DNA from: Gammaproteobacteria bacterium
GTDB taxonomy: Bacteria > Pseudomonadota > Gammaproteobacteria > Pseudomonadales > Azotimanducaceae
Reading direction: 5' to 3'
DNA length: 64,000 bases
Assembly: GCA_009837185.1 (NCBI GenBank)
Contig: VXUA01000083.1
Location: forward strand, 120,371-184,370
Shown: one piece after another, positions 1 through 8,185 of the stretch
Layout: the number at the start of each line of letters is the position of its first letter
Position numbering within the stretch: the first letter of the stretch is position 1
Position numbers and translations under genes: made by a program
The notes under the pieces: model-generated
Told to the model about the DNA's origin: nothing
Seen by the model: the letters and a program-made list of their open reading frames with translations, nothing else
Database searches by the model: none

Positions 1-1995
1 GTCGGCTTCGTTCCGTATCAAGCGTCCGCAAGCCTGCTTGAGTTTCAAAATGACCGGAGGTAGTTGTAATAACATGAACAATTCGTTTCGACCTACTCCG
101 TCTTCCTGAAGTAATTCACGCTTGGATTCGATTATGGGGTCGTCAGGCACGTCAAATGGGAGCTTCGCAATGACTACGTGACGACAGTAGTCTCCGGGTA
201 AGTCGATCCCTTCGCGCAGACTCGCGACTCCAAACAGATAACTTCGATCACCCCGGTCTATTCTTACCCGATGTTCCTTAAGTAACGTTGGGACTCCAGT
301 TCCTCGTTGGATCAAGCAATGGCGTTGGAGCGTTTTGGGCAGTTGTTCGTAAACGTCCGTCATAGTTTTCCTCGCGGCAAATAGGACAAGGCCACTCTTG
401 TGCTGTTTCAGGACGTCAGGCAACATACCTATTACTTCTTTAGTATGAGCTAAACGCGCTTGATCCTGAGACGATAACAAGGTCCGCATATTGGGTATAT
501 GTAGTGATACCGCTCTAGCTAAATCGAATGGACTGTCAATCCGAAGTGTTGCTGGTGCTTTTTCTCCGAGTCCGGCGGATTCGATGAAGTGTTGAAATTC
601 GTCTCCGGCATATAGTGTAGCTGACGTACATATCGCCGCATGGACGTCATTCCAAATCAAAGGATTGACGATTTTGTCGATCTCGATGGGTACGTTATGA
701 AGTACCCACTCTGGTTGGAGTTCATCCACAGAACGTGTGACCCAACGGGCACATGTGCTCAATTCTTCACTAATGGAATATGCCTCAAAAAGCAAGGTCG
801 ATTCGCTCAAATGATTGCTTGCACCACCCAATTCATTGAGAAACTCAACGATTCCTTGGGGCATTTGGTTTGGATCTTGGGTCTCAACGATTTTCTTCAG
901 TTCGGCGACAATATTCGAGATAGTGGTTGCTAAACCACCATAAGAAATAGAGAGGTGAGTCGCTGCTTCACGGATTTCGTTGTTGGGTTTCCCGTTCGGA
1001 AATCGATACTCGGTCTCGTGCTCCCTGGAGTTGTGAAAACAGTCGTTTAGGTAATCTTTCAACTCTTCCAATTTCGCAAGAAGACCAATGTACGTTTCTT
1101 TAAAGGTATTGACTAGTTGAGCAATCGCGTCGTGATCTGAGAGACCACGCTGTAGGCGATCCAATGAACTATGAACCCTCATGATCAAGGCGCGAGAGTC
1201 ATTGACTGCTACCTGTGCACTGAACGTAGTCATTACCTTGCTAGATAGGTGATGTGCCTCATCACAAATTAGGACTATATCACTAAGAGGTGGATAAATG
1301 TCCGTGTCGGCTTGGAGACTTCGTAGTAGATGGTCGTAATTAGTCACGACAACGTCCGCGGTACGAATGTTTTGACGAGAAAGAAAGTAAGGACATCGAC
1401 TAAACGAAGTACAACTCTTCCCAGTACAACCCTGAGAATCGGTGATAATTGGCGACCATTGCTCCTCTGTCAGTTTAATTGGTGTGTTGTCTCGATCACC
1501 ATCCCATTGCATGTTGTTAAACGCGTCGAACAGCAATTCAAGCTTTTTTATTGGTTGTTTACTCGAACCCGCTTGTTCGTCTAAACGTTGAAGGATCGAT
1601 GAAGATATATCGGGTTGAACAATTCGTTCCAATCGCATCGGACAAACGTAGCGCTGCCGCCCCTTCGCTAAAGAAAACGTAAATCCAACATCACTTGCTT
1701 TTCTTAGAGACGGTAAATCTTGCTGGACAATTTGTTCTTGGAGAGTCACCGTTGCCGTAGCAACGACAACTTTCTTACTTTGTTCCAGTGCTAGTGGTAT
1801 CGCGGTTGCGGCATAAGCGACCGTTTTTCCGGTACCGGTAGCTGCTTCTACAACTCCAATTTTTGCTCGACTTTGGCTGACAATCGATTCGATAAAAGTC
1901 ATCATTTCAATTTGACTCGGACGCGACTGGAAATCGTTCTGACACAACCACTCCTCGTAGAGTTGTTGGACTTGGGGCGTCAATGTGCGAGGCAT
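1..1995 (-). CDS. dinG: ATP-dependent DNA helicase DinG (C-terminus outside window)
   Basis: Superfamily 2 (XPD-like) iron-sulfur helicase that unwinds DNA and DNA-RNA structures in repair and at replication-transcription conflicts. The ATG at 1995 opens 665 codons that run off the left edge. Walker A GTGKT ends at residue 58. A cysteine in RYVCP and three more in GCTGKSC and RCPYF supply the four Fe-S ligands. A DEAH box (CDEAHH) follows, and the last visible residues contain motif VI (ACGRLIR). In E. coli DinG (716 aa) that motif lies about 40 residues before the end, so nearly all of the protein is here. The N-terminus fits DinG better than YoaA. Confidence 0.9.
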   Translation of the reverse strand, partial: MPRTLTPQVQQLYEEWLCQNDFQSRPSQIEMMTFIESIVSQSRAKIGVVEAATGTGKTVAYAATAIPLALEQSKKVVVATATVTLQEQIVQQDLPSLRKASDVGFTFSLAKGRQRYVCPMRLERIVQPDISSSILQRLDEQAGSSKQPIKKLELLFDAFNNMQWDGDRDNTPIKLTEEQWSPIITDSQGCTGKSCTSFSRCPYFLSRQNIRTADVVVTNYDHLLRSLQADTDIYPPLSDIVLICDEAHHLSSKVMTTFSAQVAVNDSRALIMRVHSSLDRLQRGLSDHDAIAQLVNTFKETYIGLLAKLEELKDYLNDCFHNSREHETEYRFPNGKPNNEIREAATHLSISYGGLATTISNIVAELKKIVETQDPNQMPQGIVEFLNELGGASNHLSESTLLFEAYSISEELSTCARWVTRSVDELQPEWVLHNVPIEIDKIVNPLIWNDVHAAICTSATLYAGDEFQHFIESAGLGEKAPATLRIDSPFDLARAVSLHIPNMRTLLSSQDQARLAHTKEVIGMLPDVLKQHKSGLVLFAARKTMTDVYEQLPKTLQRHCLIQRGTGVPTLLKEHRVRIDRGDRSYLFGVASLREGIDLPGDYCRHVVIAKLPFDVPDDPIIESKRELLQEDGVGRNELFMLLQLPPVILKLKQACGRLIRNEAD

Positions 1996-2173
1996 TTCAA
2001 ATAGAGGATCGGTTGACTGAACGAAGTATTGTCGTCAATATTATCGTTCTAGCCTCCGGTATTTCGAATACGTCCGTCCAAGATACTCGCGAGTCTCAAA
2101 CATTGCTAAACTCTACAATATCGGTGTACACGGAGCTTTGTCTTTTGCTAACACAATTTTTGGAGGAAATTAC

Positions 2174-3268
2174 ATGCGAACCGCGCACCTAGTCGTCGGA
2201 TTGTTGCTGATATCAAGTGCCAATCTAGCCTTATCTGAAAGCGTGTCGATTGTCGATGACGACGGTGAAGTGTTTGAGTTAACGACCTACGCAACCGTTC
2301 CCAACGCGCGACAGATGGCTTTAACAGAATCTGGTATTTTGTTTGTTGGATCGAGACTTAGGAACACTTCAATCCATGCGATCGATCCCAAAAATCCTGA
2401 GGAACCTGTAGCAGTAGGCACTGGTTTGACGATGCCGTCTGGGCTCGCTTTGCTTGATGGCGACCTCTATGTCGCGGCTCACAATCGCATATTGAAATAT
2501 GAAAATATTGAAGAACACTACAAAGAATCTCCAGAACCAGTTCTCATCTCCGACGACCTACCAAGCGCGTGGCATCACGGTTGGAAATATCTTTCTATCG
2601 GACCGGAGAATTTTCTTTATTTCAATGTCGGTGCCCCGTGCAATATATGTCTTCGTGAAGAGGAGATTTATGCCACGATCGTAAAGATGGACCCAGAAAA
2701 TGGAGACTCAGAAGTGTACGCTCACGGAGTTCGCAACAGCGTTGGCAGTGCATGGCATCCAATTACAAAAAAGATGTGGTTCTCCGATAACGGCGGAGAC
2801 AATCTAGGGGACGACATCCCACCAGAGGAGATCAACGTTGTCGATCAACCCGGCAGTCACTACGGCTATCCATTCATTCACGGAGATGACTACGAAGACC
2901 CAACCTTCGGCGAAAGACAACCGGAAGACTTTGAGTATGTCAAACCAGTTGTAAAAATACAAGCACATTCTGCAGCTTTGGGAATCGCGTTTTACACCGG
3001 GAATCAGTTCCCCGAGAAATACAAAAATGCATTATTTATCGCCGAACGTGGCTCCTGGAACCGTACTTCTAAGGTCGGCTATCGTGTTAGTGTAGTTCTT
3101 TTTGAAAATGACAAACCCACATATAAGCCATTCATTGATATTTGGCTAGATGGCGACGAATATACGGGACGGCCAAATGATGTGCTCGTCGCTAACGATG
3201 GTTCATTGTTGATTGCTGACGATTTCGCAGGGAAGATTTACCAAGTACGGTATAAAAGCGGCGACTAG
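2174..3268 (+). CDS. Secreted PQQ-dependent sugar/sorbosone dehydrogenase-like beta-propeller
   Basis: Predicted 364-aa periplasmic protein with a signal peptide (hydrophobic stretch about residues 4-18, ending near LALS). The ATG at 2174 follows a GGAGG Shine-Dalgarno sequence; a longer reading frame from 2138 lacks one. Family features include DNGGDNLGDD, PGSHYGYP, a terminal block of the type ALFIAERGSWNR, and PNDVLVANDGSLLIADD. These are typical of soluble PQQ glucose/L-sorbosone dehydrogenases and related propeller proteins. The substrate cannot be told from sequence, and many family members have no proven dehydrogenase activity. Confidence 0.75.
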   Translation: MRTAHLVVGLLLISSANLALSESVSIVDDDGEVFELTTYATVPNARQMALTESGILFVGSRLRNTSIHAIDPKNPEEPVAVGTGLTMPSGLALLDGDLYVAAHNRILKYENIEEHYKESPEPVLISDDLPSAWHHGWKYLSIGPENFLYFNVGAPCNICLREEEIYATIVKMDPENGDSEVYAHGVRNSVGSAWHPITKKMWFSDNGGDNLGDDIPPEEINVVDQPGSHYGYPFIHGDDYEDPTFGERQPEDFEYVKPVVKIQAHSAALGIAFYTGNQFPEKYKNALFIAERGSWNRTSKVGYRVSVVLFENDKPTYKPFIDIWLDGDEYTGRPNDVLVANDGSLLIADDFAGKIYQVRYKSGD

Positions 3269-3286
3269 CTTGTTAGCTCAGATGCG

Positions 3287-3931
3287 TCAACGACGGCGCG
3301 CGGGACCTCGATCACAGTCCTCCAACTGAGTTTCGAAAAGTTCAGTATTGTCACTCACCTTGGTCGCGGCTACCAGCAGCTTCTTTTTATTCTTCCAAGT
3401 GCCCTCTATATATCCAGTGATTCCTTCGTGGTAGGTTAGATAAAGGTTTTTTGCATCGTCGCGAGATACGTTCGCCGTCGTCGCGGCTGTATCTAAATAC
3501 CAACCTACAAAGTCAATTGCATCTCTAAAGTTTGTACGATTTGCGTGCGGTCGTTTGTTCCGTTCTTTGTAATCGTTCCAAGTTTCGTCAATCGCCTGCG
3601 CGTAGCCATAAGCCGTAGTCGGCCGTTTCCAAGGGATAATTCCGAGTATCCGCGATCGAGGAGGCCGCGCTGACCGAACAAAGCTGGACTCCTGCTTAAT
3701 CACTGCCATGAGTATCGTCTTATCAATGTTCCACTGTTTTTCCGCATTGACCGCATGTCGATACCAATAGCTCTTCTCGGCAAAAATTAAGCAGAGATTG
3801 GCAGTATTACTCGGTTGACGTAAAGACATGCAGCTCGACACTAAACCAACCAACATTACTGAGCAAACGATCGCCGTACCCACTAGTGTGAACACAGTTC
3901 GACGGGGTGTCTTAGCTGTTTCTAAACTCAT
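3287..3931 (-). CDS. Lytic transglycosylase SLT-domain lipoprotein
   Basis: A 214-aa putative lipoprotein that would cleave peptidoglycan glycan strands. A basic N-terminus and a hydrophobic stretch end at the lipobox-like VSSC near residue 34. The SLT fold begins around residue 70. It contains AVIKQESSF, with the catalytic Glu in KQES, then the YGYAQAIDETW block in place of the common GLMQ, and later YLTYHEG. It is convergent with the preceding gene, with an 18-bp gap. The small size suggests a stand-alone SLT domain rather than a full Slt or MltC enzyme. Confidence 0.75.
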   Translation of the reverse strand: MSLETAKTPRRTVFTLVGTAIVCSVMLVGLVSSCMSLRQPSNTANLCLIFAEKSYWYRHAVNAEKQWNIDKTILMAVIKQESSFVRSARPPRSRILGIIPWKRPTTAYGYAQAIDETWNDYKERNKRPHANRTNFRDAIDFVGWYLDTAATTANVSRDDAKNLYLTYHEGITGYIEGTWKNKKKLLVAATKVSDNTELFETQLEDCDRGPARRR

Positions 3932-4059
3932 TCGAAATGTTTAATTAATAGATTTTTTTTGATCGCCGTACGCAATTCTAAGAATTGTGATATTGACAAA
4001 CAAAGATCGTTCAATCGATTCTGTATACTCTTTGAATTTTAAATGGATTTTAACTTGTT

Positions 4060-4533
4060 ATGTCTGTAAAAGAAGGACAAATTGCACCAAATTTCTCACT
4101 CACCGACACCACCGGAAAAACAGTCTCGCTTGACCAACTGCGTGGTAAATACGTAGTCTTGTACTTTTATCCCAGAGACGACACGCCTGGTTGTACCAAG
4201 GAAGCATGTGGATTTCGAGATCTTTGGGATGAAATCAAACAACGAAATACTGAAGTTATTGGTGTCTCTCCAGATACTCCGCAATCACATAAGAAATTTG
4301 CCGAAAAATACGACCTGCCCTTTACTTTGCTTTGTGATACTGACCGTGCCGTTATGAAGGTGTACGGTGCCTATGGAGAGAAAATGATGTACGGCAAGAA
4401 AACGATGGGAGTGATTCGTTCAACCGCAATCATTGATCCGGACGGTGTAATTGTCAAGCATTGGAAACGCGTACCGAAAGCAGCTGACCATCCAGCTAAG
4501 GTTTTGGAATTTTTGGAGCAGTTATCGGTCTAG
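4060..4533 (+). CDS. bcp: Thioredoxin-dependent peroxiredoxin Bcp
   Basis: Cytoplasmic thiol peroxidase (BCP/PrxQ family) that reduces H2O2 and organic hydroperoxides with thioredoxin. The 157-aa length is normal. The motif DDTPGCTKEAC places the peroxidatic Cys at 45 and the resolving Cys at 50, the same positions as in E. coli Bcp. No clear Shine-Dalgarno sequence precedes the ATG. A TATACT hexamer lies about 30 bp upstream and could be the -10 element of a short-leader transcript. Confidence 0.93.
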   Translation: MSVKEGQIAPNFSLTDTTGKTVSLDQLRGKYVVLYFYPRDDTPGCTKEACGFRDLWDEIKQRNTEVIGVSPDTPQSHKKFAEKYDLPFTLLCDTDRAVMKVYGAYGEKMMYGKKTMGVIRSTAIIDPDGVIVKHWKRVPKAADHPAKVLEFLEQLSV

Positions 4534-4546
4534 CGAGTAAGCAACT

Positions 4547-5389
4547 CTAGCTCACTGACACCGTATTGGTCAGAGTACCAATCGGTCGAACGGTAACGGA
4601 CACCACGTCTCCCTCGTCCATGAACAAGGGTGGATTCCGTTGCGCGCCTACGCCACCAGGAGTGCCGGTGACGATGACATCTCCTGGTTTCAATTTAATG
4701 AACGTCGAACAATAGTTCAAAATTGAGGCAAAATCGAAGACCATGTCCGACGACCAAGCATGTTGGACTAGTTCGCCGTTTAGGTGAGTCAATAACTCCA
4801 TATCTTTGAGATCGCTGATTTCTTCTGTAGTCATGATCCAGGGGCCGAAACCACCAGTCTGAGTGAAATTCTTACCAGGAGTGAATTGACTGGTGTGGCG
4901 TTGATACTCGCGCACGCTCCCGTCGTTGTAGCAACTAAAACCAAATACGTGATCTAGACACTTTTCTATTGGAATCCGACGGCCTGGTACCCCAATCACC
5001 ATTGCAATTTCACCCTCGAAGTCTAAAGAATTCGATTCCTGCGGCCGGAGCATGGTACCATTGTGCCCAATCTGAGCTTCACCGAATCGTATGAACAACG
5101 TGGGTTGATCTCCGCCTCTATGACCAGTTTCTTCTTGATGCTCCAAGTAGTTTAAACCTACACACAACACCTTTGAAGGATTTGGTATCGGCGGAAGATA
5201 CTCGATAGCTTGCAATGGAATTCGAGGAGCGCGATCACGGAGTACTTGTTGTAGAAAATCGAGACTACCCGATTGGAGAGCACTCTTTAAATCTGGTAAA
5301 TTACATACCGCACCAAGGTCGACTACACTTTCGTCTTCAACGAAGCCGAAGGAACCGCGACCCTTAGAGACGAAAGACAGCCAACGCAT
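4547..5389 (-). CDS. Fumarylacetoacetate hydrolase family protein
   Basis: A 280-aa FAH-superfamily enzyme, a metal-dependent hydrolase or decarboxylase of C-C bonds in beta-keto acids. The catalytic domain (about residues 70-278) shows KVLCVGLNY, the metal-binding SLDFEGEIA, GKNFTQTGGFGPW and VIVTGTPGGVG. The short N-terminal part is typical of YcgM- or UGL-type members. It lies 41 bp downstream of pdxA in the same orientation, so co-transcription is possible, but nothing identifies a substrate. Confidence 0.85.
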   Translation of the reverse strand: MRWLSFVSKGRGSFGFVEDESVVDLGAVCNLPDLKSALQSGSLDFLQQVLRDRAPRIPLQAIEYLPPIPNPSKVLCVGLNYLEHQEETGHRGGDQPTLFIRFGEAQIGHNGTMLRPQESNSLDFEGEIAMVIGVPGRRIPIEKCLDHVFGFSCYNDGSVREYQRHTSQFTPGKNFTQTGGFGPWIMTTEEISDLKDMELLTHLNGELVQHAWSSDMVFDFASILNYCSTFIKLKPGDVIVTGTPGGVGAQRNPPLFMDEGDVVSVTVRPIGTLTNTVSVS

Positions 5390-5430
5390 AGAGTCGCTGT
5401 GACCTAGTTATAGGACTTTGAATTGAGCAA

Positions 5431-6405
5431 TCAACAACCCAAAGTTCCGGTTACTAGTGTAATTGCTGCGTCAATTGCTGCGATCGTACTGCGGTGATTA
5501 GCAATTCCTCGACCAGCAATGTCGAACGCGGTACCGTGGTCAACGGACGTTCGGACGAATGGTAACCCAAGGGTAGCTGAGATACTTTGATGGAAATCAT
5601 GCACTTTGATTGCAATATGCCCCTGATCGTGATACATTGCTAAGACAACGTCGAATTCCCCGGCGATCGCGCGATTGAAAATTGAATCGGCTGGAAACGG
5701 TCCCATAGCTTTGATCCCTTCTTGTACGGCCTGTTCGACCGCGGGACGAATTCGTTCAATCTCTTCTCGGCCTAATAGACCTCCTTCGCCACCGTGTGGG
5801 TTTAAAGCAGCAACACCGATTCGAACGGGTGAAAGCCCCCACTCTTCGAAACAATCTCTTATGAGGCGTAATCTCTCTAAAACAATTTCACTCGTTATAG
5901 AACGTGCTGCTTCTATGATCGATAAATGAGTAGATAAATGCACGACTCTCAATCCCGTTGTCATCAACATAGTCGCCGTGGATTTCGCGTTTGAAAGCCG
6001 AGCGAAGATTTCCTGATGTCCGATTTCTCGGTAGCCAGCCGCGTGAATTGCCTCTTTGTTGAGCGGGCAGGTCATGAGTGCGTCCAACTTCCCCGAGATT
6101 ACGTCTTCCGCCGCTGTCTCAACAGCTCGAACTGCCACTTCTCCGCAGGCAGCCGAAACTTGGCCAAAGGTAAAGTCTGAGGGTTTTGGAATCTTAACGT
6201 CAATGAACGTAGAGATATTCAAAGCGTCTAGATCTACCCCTGCAATACTACTCCCATCTCTCAAAGACCACTCAGATCCATACAGAACTGGTCTACACCG
6301 TTGATGAACTTCAGGCAGAGCTTTGACCAGGATTTCACTCCCAATCCCGGCTGGATCACCGAGAGTGATTCCAATCGTTGGTTTTTCAGGCACGAAAATG
6401 CTCAA
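5431..6405 (-). CDS. pdxA: 4-hydroxythreonine-4-phosphate dehydrogenase PdxA
   Basis: NAD-dependent oxidation and decarboxylation of 4-phosphohydroxy-L-threonine in the DXP-dependent pathway to pyridoxal phosphate. At 324 aa it matches the family. Signature parts are GITLGDPAGIG near the N-terminus and the metal-binding histidines in GHQE, YHDQGHIAIK and SVDHGTAFDIAG. The first possible start is a TTG at 6405; a GTG at 6393 is an alternative, and neither has a good Shine-Dalgarno sequence. It follows ribBX by 27 bp in the same direction, which links vitamin B2 and B6 synthesis in one transcript. Confidence 0.92.
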   Translation of the reverse strand: MSIFVPEKPTIGITLGDPAGIGSEILVKALPEVHQRCRPVLYGSEWSLRDGSSIAGVDLDALNISTFIDVKIPKPSDFTFGQVSAACGEVAVRAVETAAEDVISGKLDALMTCPLNKEAIHAAGYREIGHQEIFARLSNAKSTATMLMTTGLRVVHLSTHLSIIEAARSITSEIVLERLRLIRDCFEEWGLSPVRIGVAALNPHGGEGGLLGREEIERIRPAVEQAVQEGIKAMGPFPADSIFNRAIAGEFDVVLAMYHDQGHIAIKVHDFHQSISATLGLPFVRTSVDHGTAFDIAGRGIANHRSTIAAIDAAITLVTGTLGC

Positions 6406-6432
6406 ATTTCGGGTGAAAGTCCGTTCGATCGC

Positions 6433-7530
6433 TCACGACAGAATTTCAGTTTCCTGGACTTGGAGTCCAAATCCTTCGAGACCAACGTAGTCGATCTTTC
6501 GTCCGGCGAGGATCTTGATTTTTTTGAGTCCAAGATCTGCTAAGATCTGCGCGCCAACGCCTATCTCCAACCATTCCTGAGTTCGCTTGGTCTCACGGCT
6601 TGCACGAGCCGTATGGTGTAACTGTGCGAAAGGGACACCTTCAGACCCAGCTCGAAGATAAATAAAAACTCCTCCACCCGCCGCGACAAGACGTTCGAGG
6701 GCGAGATCTATGAGTCTCTTGTCGTGTTCGAGTTGCGGACCGAAGACGTCTTCGACTAAACGCTCTCGGTGGATACGAACCAGTACCGTTTTGTTCGGTT
6801 CTACTTTACCAACTTTGAGAACCAAATGTTCAGCTTCTTCAAAACTAGTTCGATAGGAGAAGGCTTGAGCCTCTCCAAAGTTCGTGAACACTGTGAATTC
6901 TTTGATCCTTTCTACTAATCGCTCACGACGTTGTCGCCAAGCAATTAATTCTGCGATTGACGTGATTTTCAAAGAGTGTTCCTGCGCGAATTCGACAAGT
7001 TCGGACAACCGTTTTACACTACCATCATCGTTGACGATCTCGGCTAGTAAACCTACTGGCGCACAACCTGCAGCGGTAGCTAAATCGATAGCCGCTTCGG
7101 TGTGTCCAGATCGTACAAGAACTCCGCCACGCATCGCTACGAGTGGAAAGACATGCCCTGGACGCACAAAATCTGAAGCCTGTGTGTTATTACTTGCTAA
7201 GGCAAGAATCGTGTTTGCGCGTTCGTCTGCTGCAATACCTGTCGACAAACCATGTTTGTAGTCTATACTCACCGTAAATGCGGTACTCAATGGTGCATCG
7301 TTCCGTGCAACCATAGGCTGTAACTGTAATCGTTCTGCCTGCTCAAGTGTTATTGGAGTGCAAAGAATCCCGCTCGTATGACGAACCATGAACGCGACCC
7401 GTTCGGGCGTCGCTTTAGCAGCGGCCATAATAAGATCACCTTCGTTCTCCCGATCGTCGTCGTCCACGACAATAACTAACTCTCCGCGCCCAACCGCCTC
7501 GATGGTTGCTTCGACACTATCAAAGTTCAT
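6433..7530 (-). CDS. ribBX: 3,4-dihydroxy-2-butanone 4-phosphate synthase with degenerate GTP cyclohydrolase II domain (RibBX type)
   Basis: The N-terminal domain (residues 1 to about 205) converts ribulose 5-phosphate to 3,4-dihydroxy-2-butanone 4-phosphate for riboflavin synthesis. It keeps DDDDRENEGDL at 23-33, HTSGILC, RPGHVFPL and GHTEAAIDL. The C-terminal half (about 210-365) has the GTP cyclohydrolase II outline (VRIHRERLVEDVFG, then LRAGSEG) but lacks the Cys-x(10)-Cys-x-Cys zinc site, so it should not hydrolyse GTP. This matches the RibBX variant known in Proteobacteria, which implies a separate functional ribA elsewhere. A GAGAAAG motif precedes the ATG. Confidence 0.88.
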   Translation of the reverse strand: MNFDSVEATIEAVGRGELVIVVDDDDRENEGDLIMAAAKATPERVAFMVRHTSGILCTPITLEQAERLQLQPMVARNDAPLSTAFTVSIDYKHGLSTGIAADERANTILALASNNTQASDFVRPGHVFPLVAMRGGVLVRSGHTEAAIDLATAAGCAPVGLLAEIVNDDGSVKRLSELVEFAQEHSLKITSIAELIAWRQRRERLVERIKEFTVFTNFGEAQAFSYRTSFEEAEHLVLKVGKVEPNKTVLVRIHRERLVEDVFGPQLEHDKRLIDLALERLVAAGGGVFIYLRAGSEGVPFAQLHHTARASRETKRTQEWLEIGVGAQILADLGLKKIKILAGRKIDYVGLEGFGLQVQETEILS

Positions 7531-7646
7531 ATCAGCTTTCTCAGTAGTCTTTGAGGAGAATTGTTTGTTTGGGAGATCGTCGATGGACAGCGTTGTATTT
7601 TAAGAGGTAGAGGCCAATATTTTTTGAAGGATTTCCCGTCAAGACA

Positions 7647-7665
7647 ACCAAGCTCCGGGCTTGGT
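7647..7665 (-). promoter_or_regulatory. Hairpin in the ribBX upstream region
   Basis: A perfect 7-bp stem (ACCAAGC/GCTTGGT) with a 5-nt loop lies 117 bp upstream of ribBX, between it and the divergent tRNA-Arg gene. No T-run follows on the minus strand, so it is not an obvious terminator. The region lacks the conserved elements of an FMN riboswitch. Its role is unknown. Confidence 0.35.
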
Positions 7666-7727
7666 CTCTGGCTCGTATTTACTCATGAAACGTCGCAGGG
7701 GAAAAGTGGTTCAACAACTCACACACT

Positions 7728-7733
7728 TATAAT
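7728..7733 (+). promoter_or_regulatory. Predicted -10 element for tRNA-Arg
   Basis: A consensus TATAAT lies 20 bp before the tRNA-Arg gene, a suitable distance for a short tRNA leader. The -35 region is weak. Confidence 0.5.
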
Positions 7734-7753
7734 TTTTTACTCATTTCAACTCA

Positions 7754-7830
7754 GCGCTCGTAGCTCAACTGGATAGAGCACCAGGCTTCGAACCTGGGGG
7801 TTCGGGGTTCGAGTCCCTGCGGGCGCGCCA
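7754..7830 (+). tRNA. tRNA-Arg(TCG)
   Basis: A 77-nt cloverleaf with acceptor arms GCGCTCG/CGGGCGC (one G-T pair), discriminator G and an encoded CCA. The D-loop contains AACTGGAT. The anticodon stem CCAGG/CCTGG encloses the loop CTTCGAA, giving anticodon TCG, which reads Arg CGA. The T-arm contains GGTTCGAGTCC. No integrase or attachment repeat is seen beside it. Confidence 0.95.
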
Positions 7831-7917
7831 GTGGAAACTTAGCAACAGTTTTCGACAAACTGGCAGAACAACTGGGTACTTTTTTCTAGTTTTTTTCTGC
7901 TTCAAACAATATTAGTA

Positions 7918-7945
7918 TTGATTCTTAAATGAGAATGATTATCAT
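7918..7945 (+). promoter_or_regulatory. Predicted feoA promoter giving a leaderless transcript
   Basis: TTGATT at 7918-7923 and TATCAT at 7940-7945 are separated by 16 bp. Exactly six bases separate the -10 hexamer from the feoA ATG, so the expected start of transcription falls on the A of the start codon. No Shine-Dalgarno sequence is present. The -10 hexamer lies inside the Fur box, which suits repression by Fur-Fe2+. Confidence 0.55.
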
Positions 7946-7949
7946 TATT
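7931..7949 (+). promoter_or_regulatory. Fur box upstream of feoAB
   Basis: GAGAATGATTATCATTATT matches 16 of 19 positions of the Fur consensus. It ends 2 bp before the feoA start codon and covers the predicted -10 element. Iron-dependent repression of ferrous iron uptake is the expected logic. Confidence 0.85.
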
Positions 7950-7951
7950 AA

Positions 7952-8185
7952 ATGACTTTATTGAGCATGCTCAAACAAGGAGAGTCTGCCACGATTCTCC
8001 GTTATCAAACACTACCCCCACACGCTCATCATCTTCAGAGTCTTGGACTAGTGCCAGGCACAGTTGTATCAGTACTTCGAGTCGCGCCGATGGGCGATCC
8101 CGTTCACCTCAAATTACGGGACTATGACCTGTGCCTGCGGCGCGATGATCTCGCGTGCATCAGCGTCGCGCCGATCAGCCTGTGA
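7952..8185 (+). CDS. feoA: Ferrous iron transport accessory protein FeoA
   Basis: A 77-aa SH3-like cytoplasmic protein that assists FeoB. The features SLGLVPGTVVSVLRVAPMGDPV and a closing stretch with LRRDDLACISV are typical of FeoA. The first ATG sits 2 bp after the Fur box and has no ribosome binding site; a second ATG at 7967 also lacks one. The stop codon overlaps the feoB start as GTGA, which indicates translational coupling. The operon contains no feoC. Confidence 0.92.
   Translation: MTLLSMLKQGESATILRYQTLPPHAHHLQSLGLVPGTVVSVLRVAPMGDPVHLKLRDYDLCLRRDDLACISVAPISL

Noticed and set aside
7531-7753. FMN riboswitch in front of ribBX
   Set aside because: The conserved FMN-element blocks are not present; only one 7-bp hairpin is seen.
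7754-7830. tRNA-Arg as an integration site
   Set aside because: No integrase gene and no repeat of the tRNA 3' end seen nearby.
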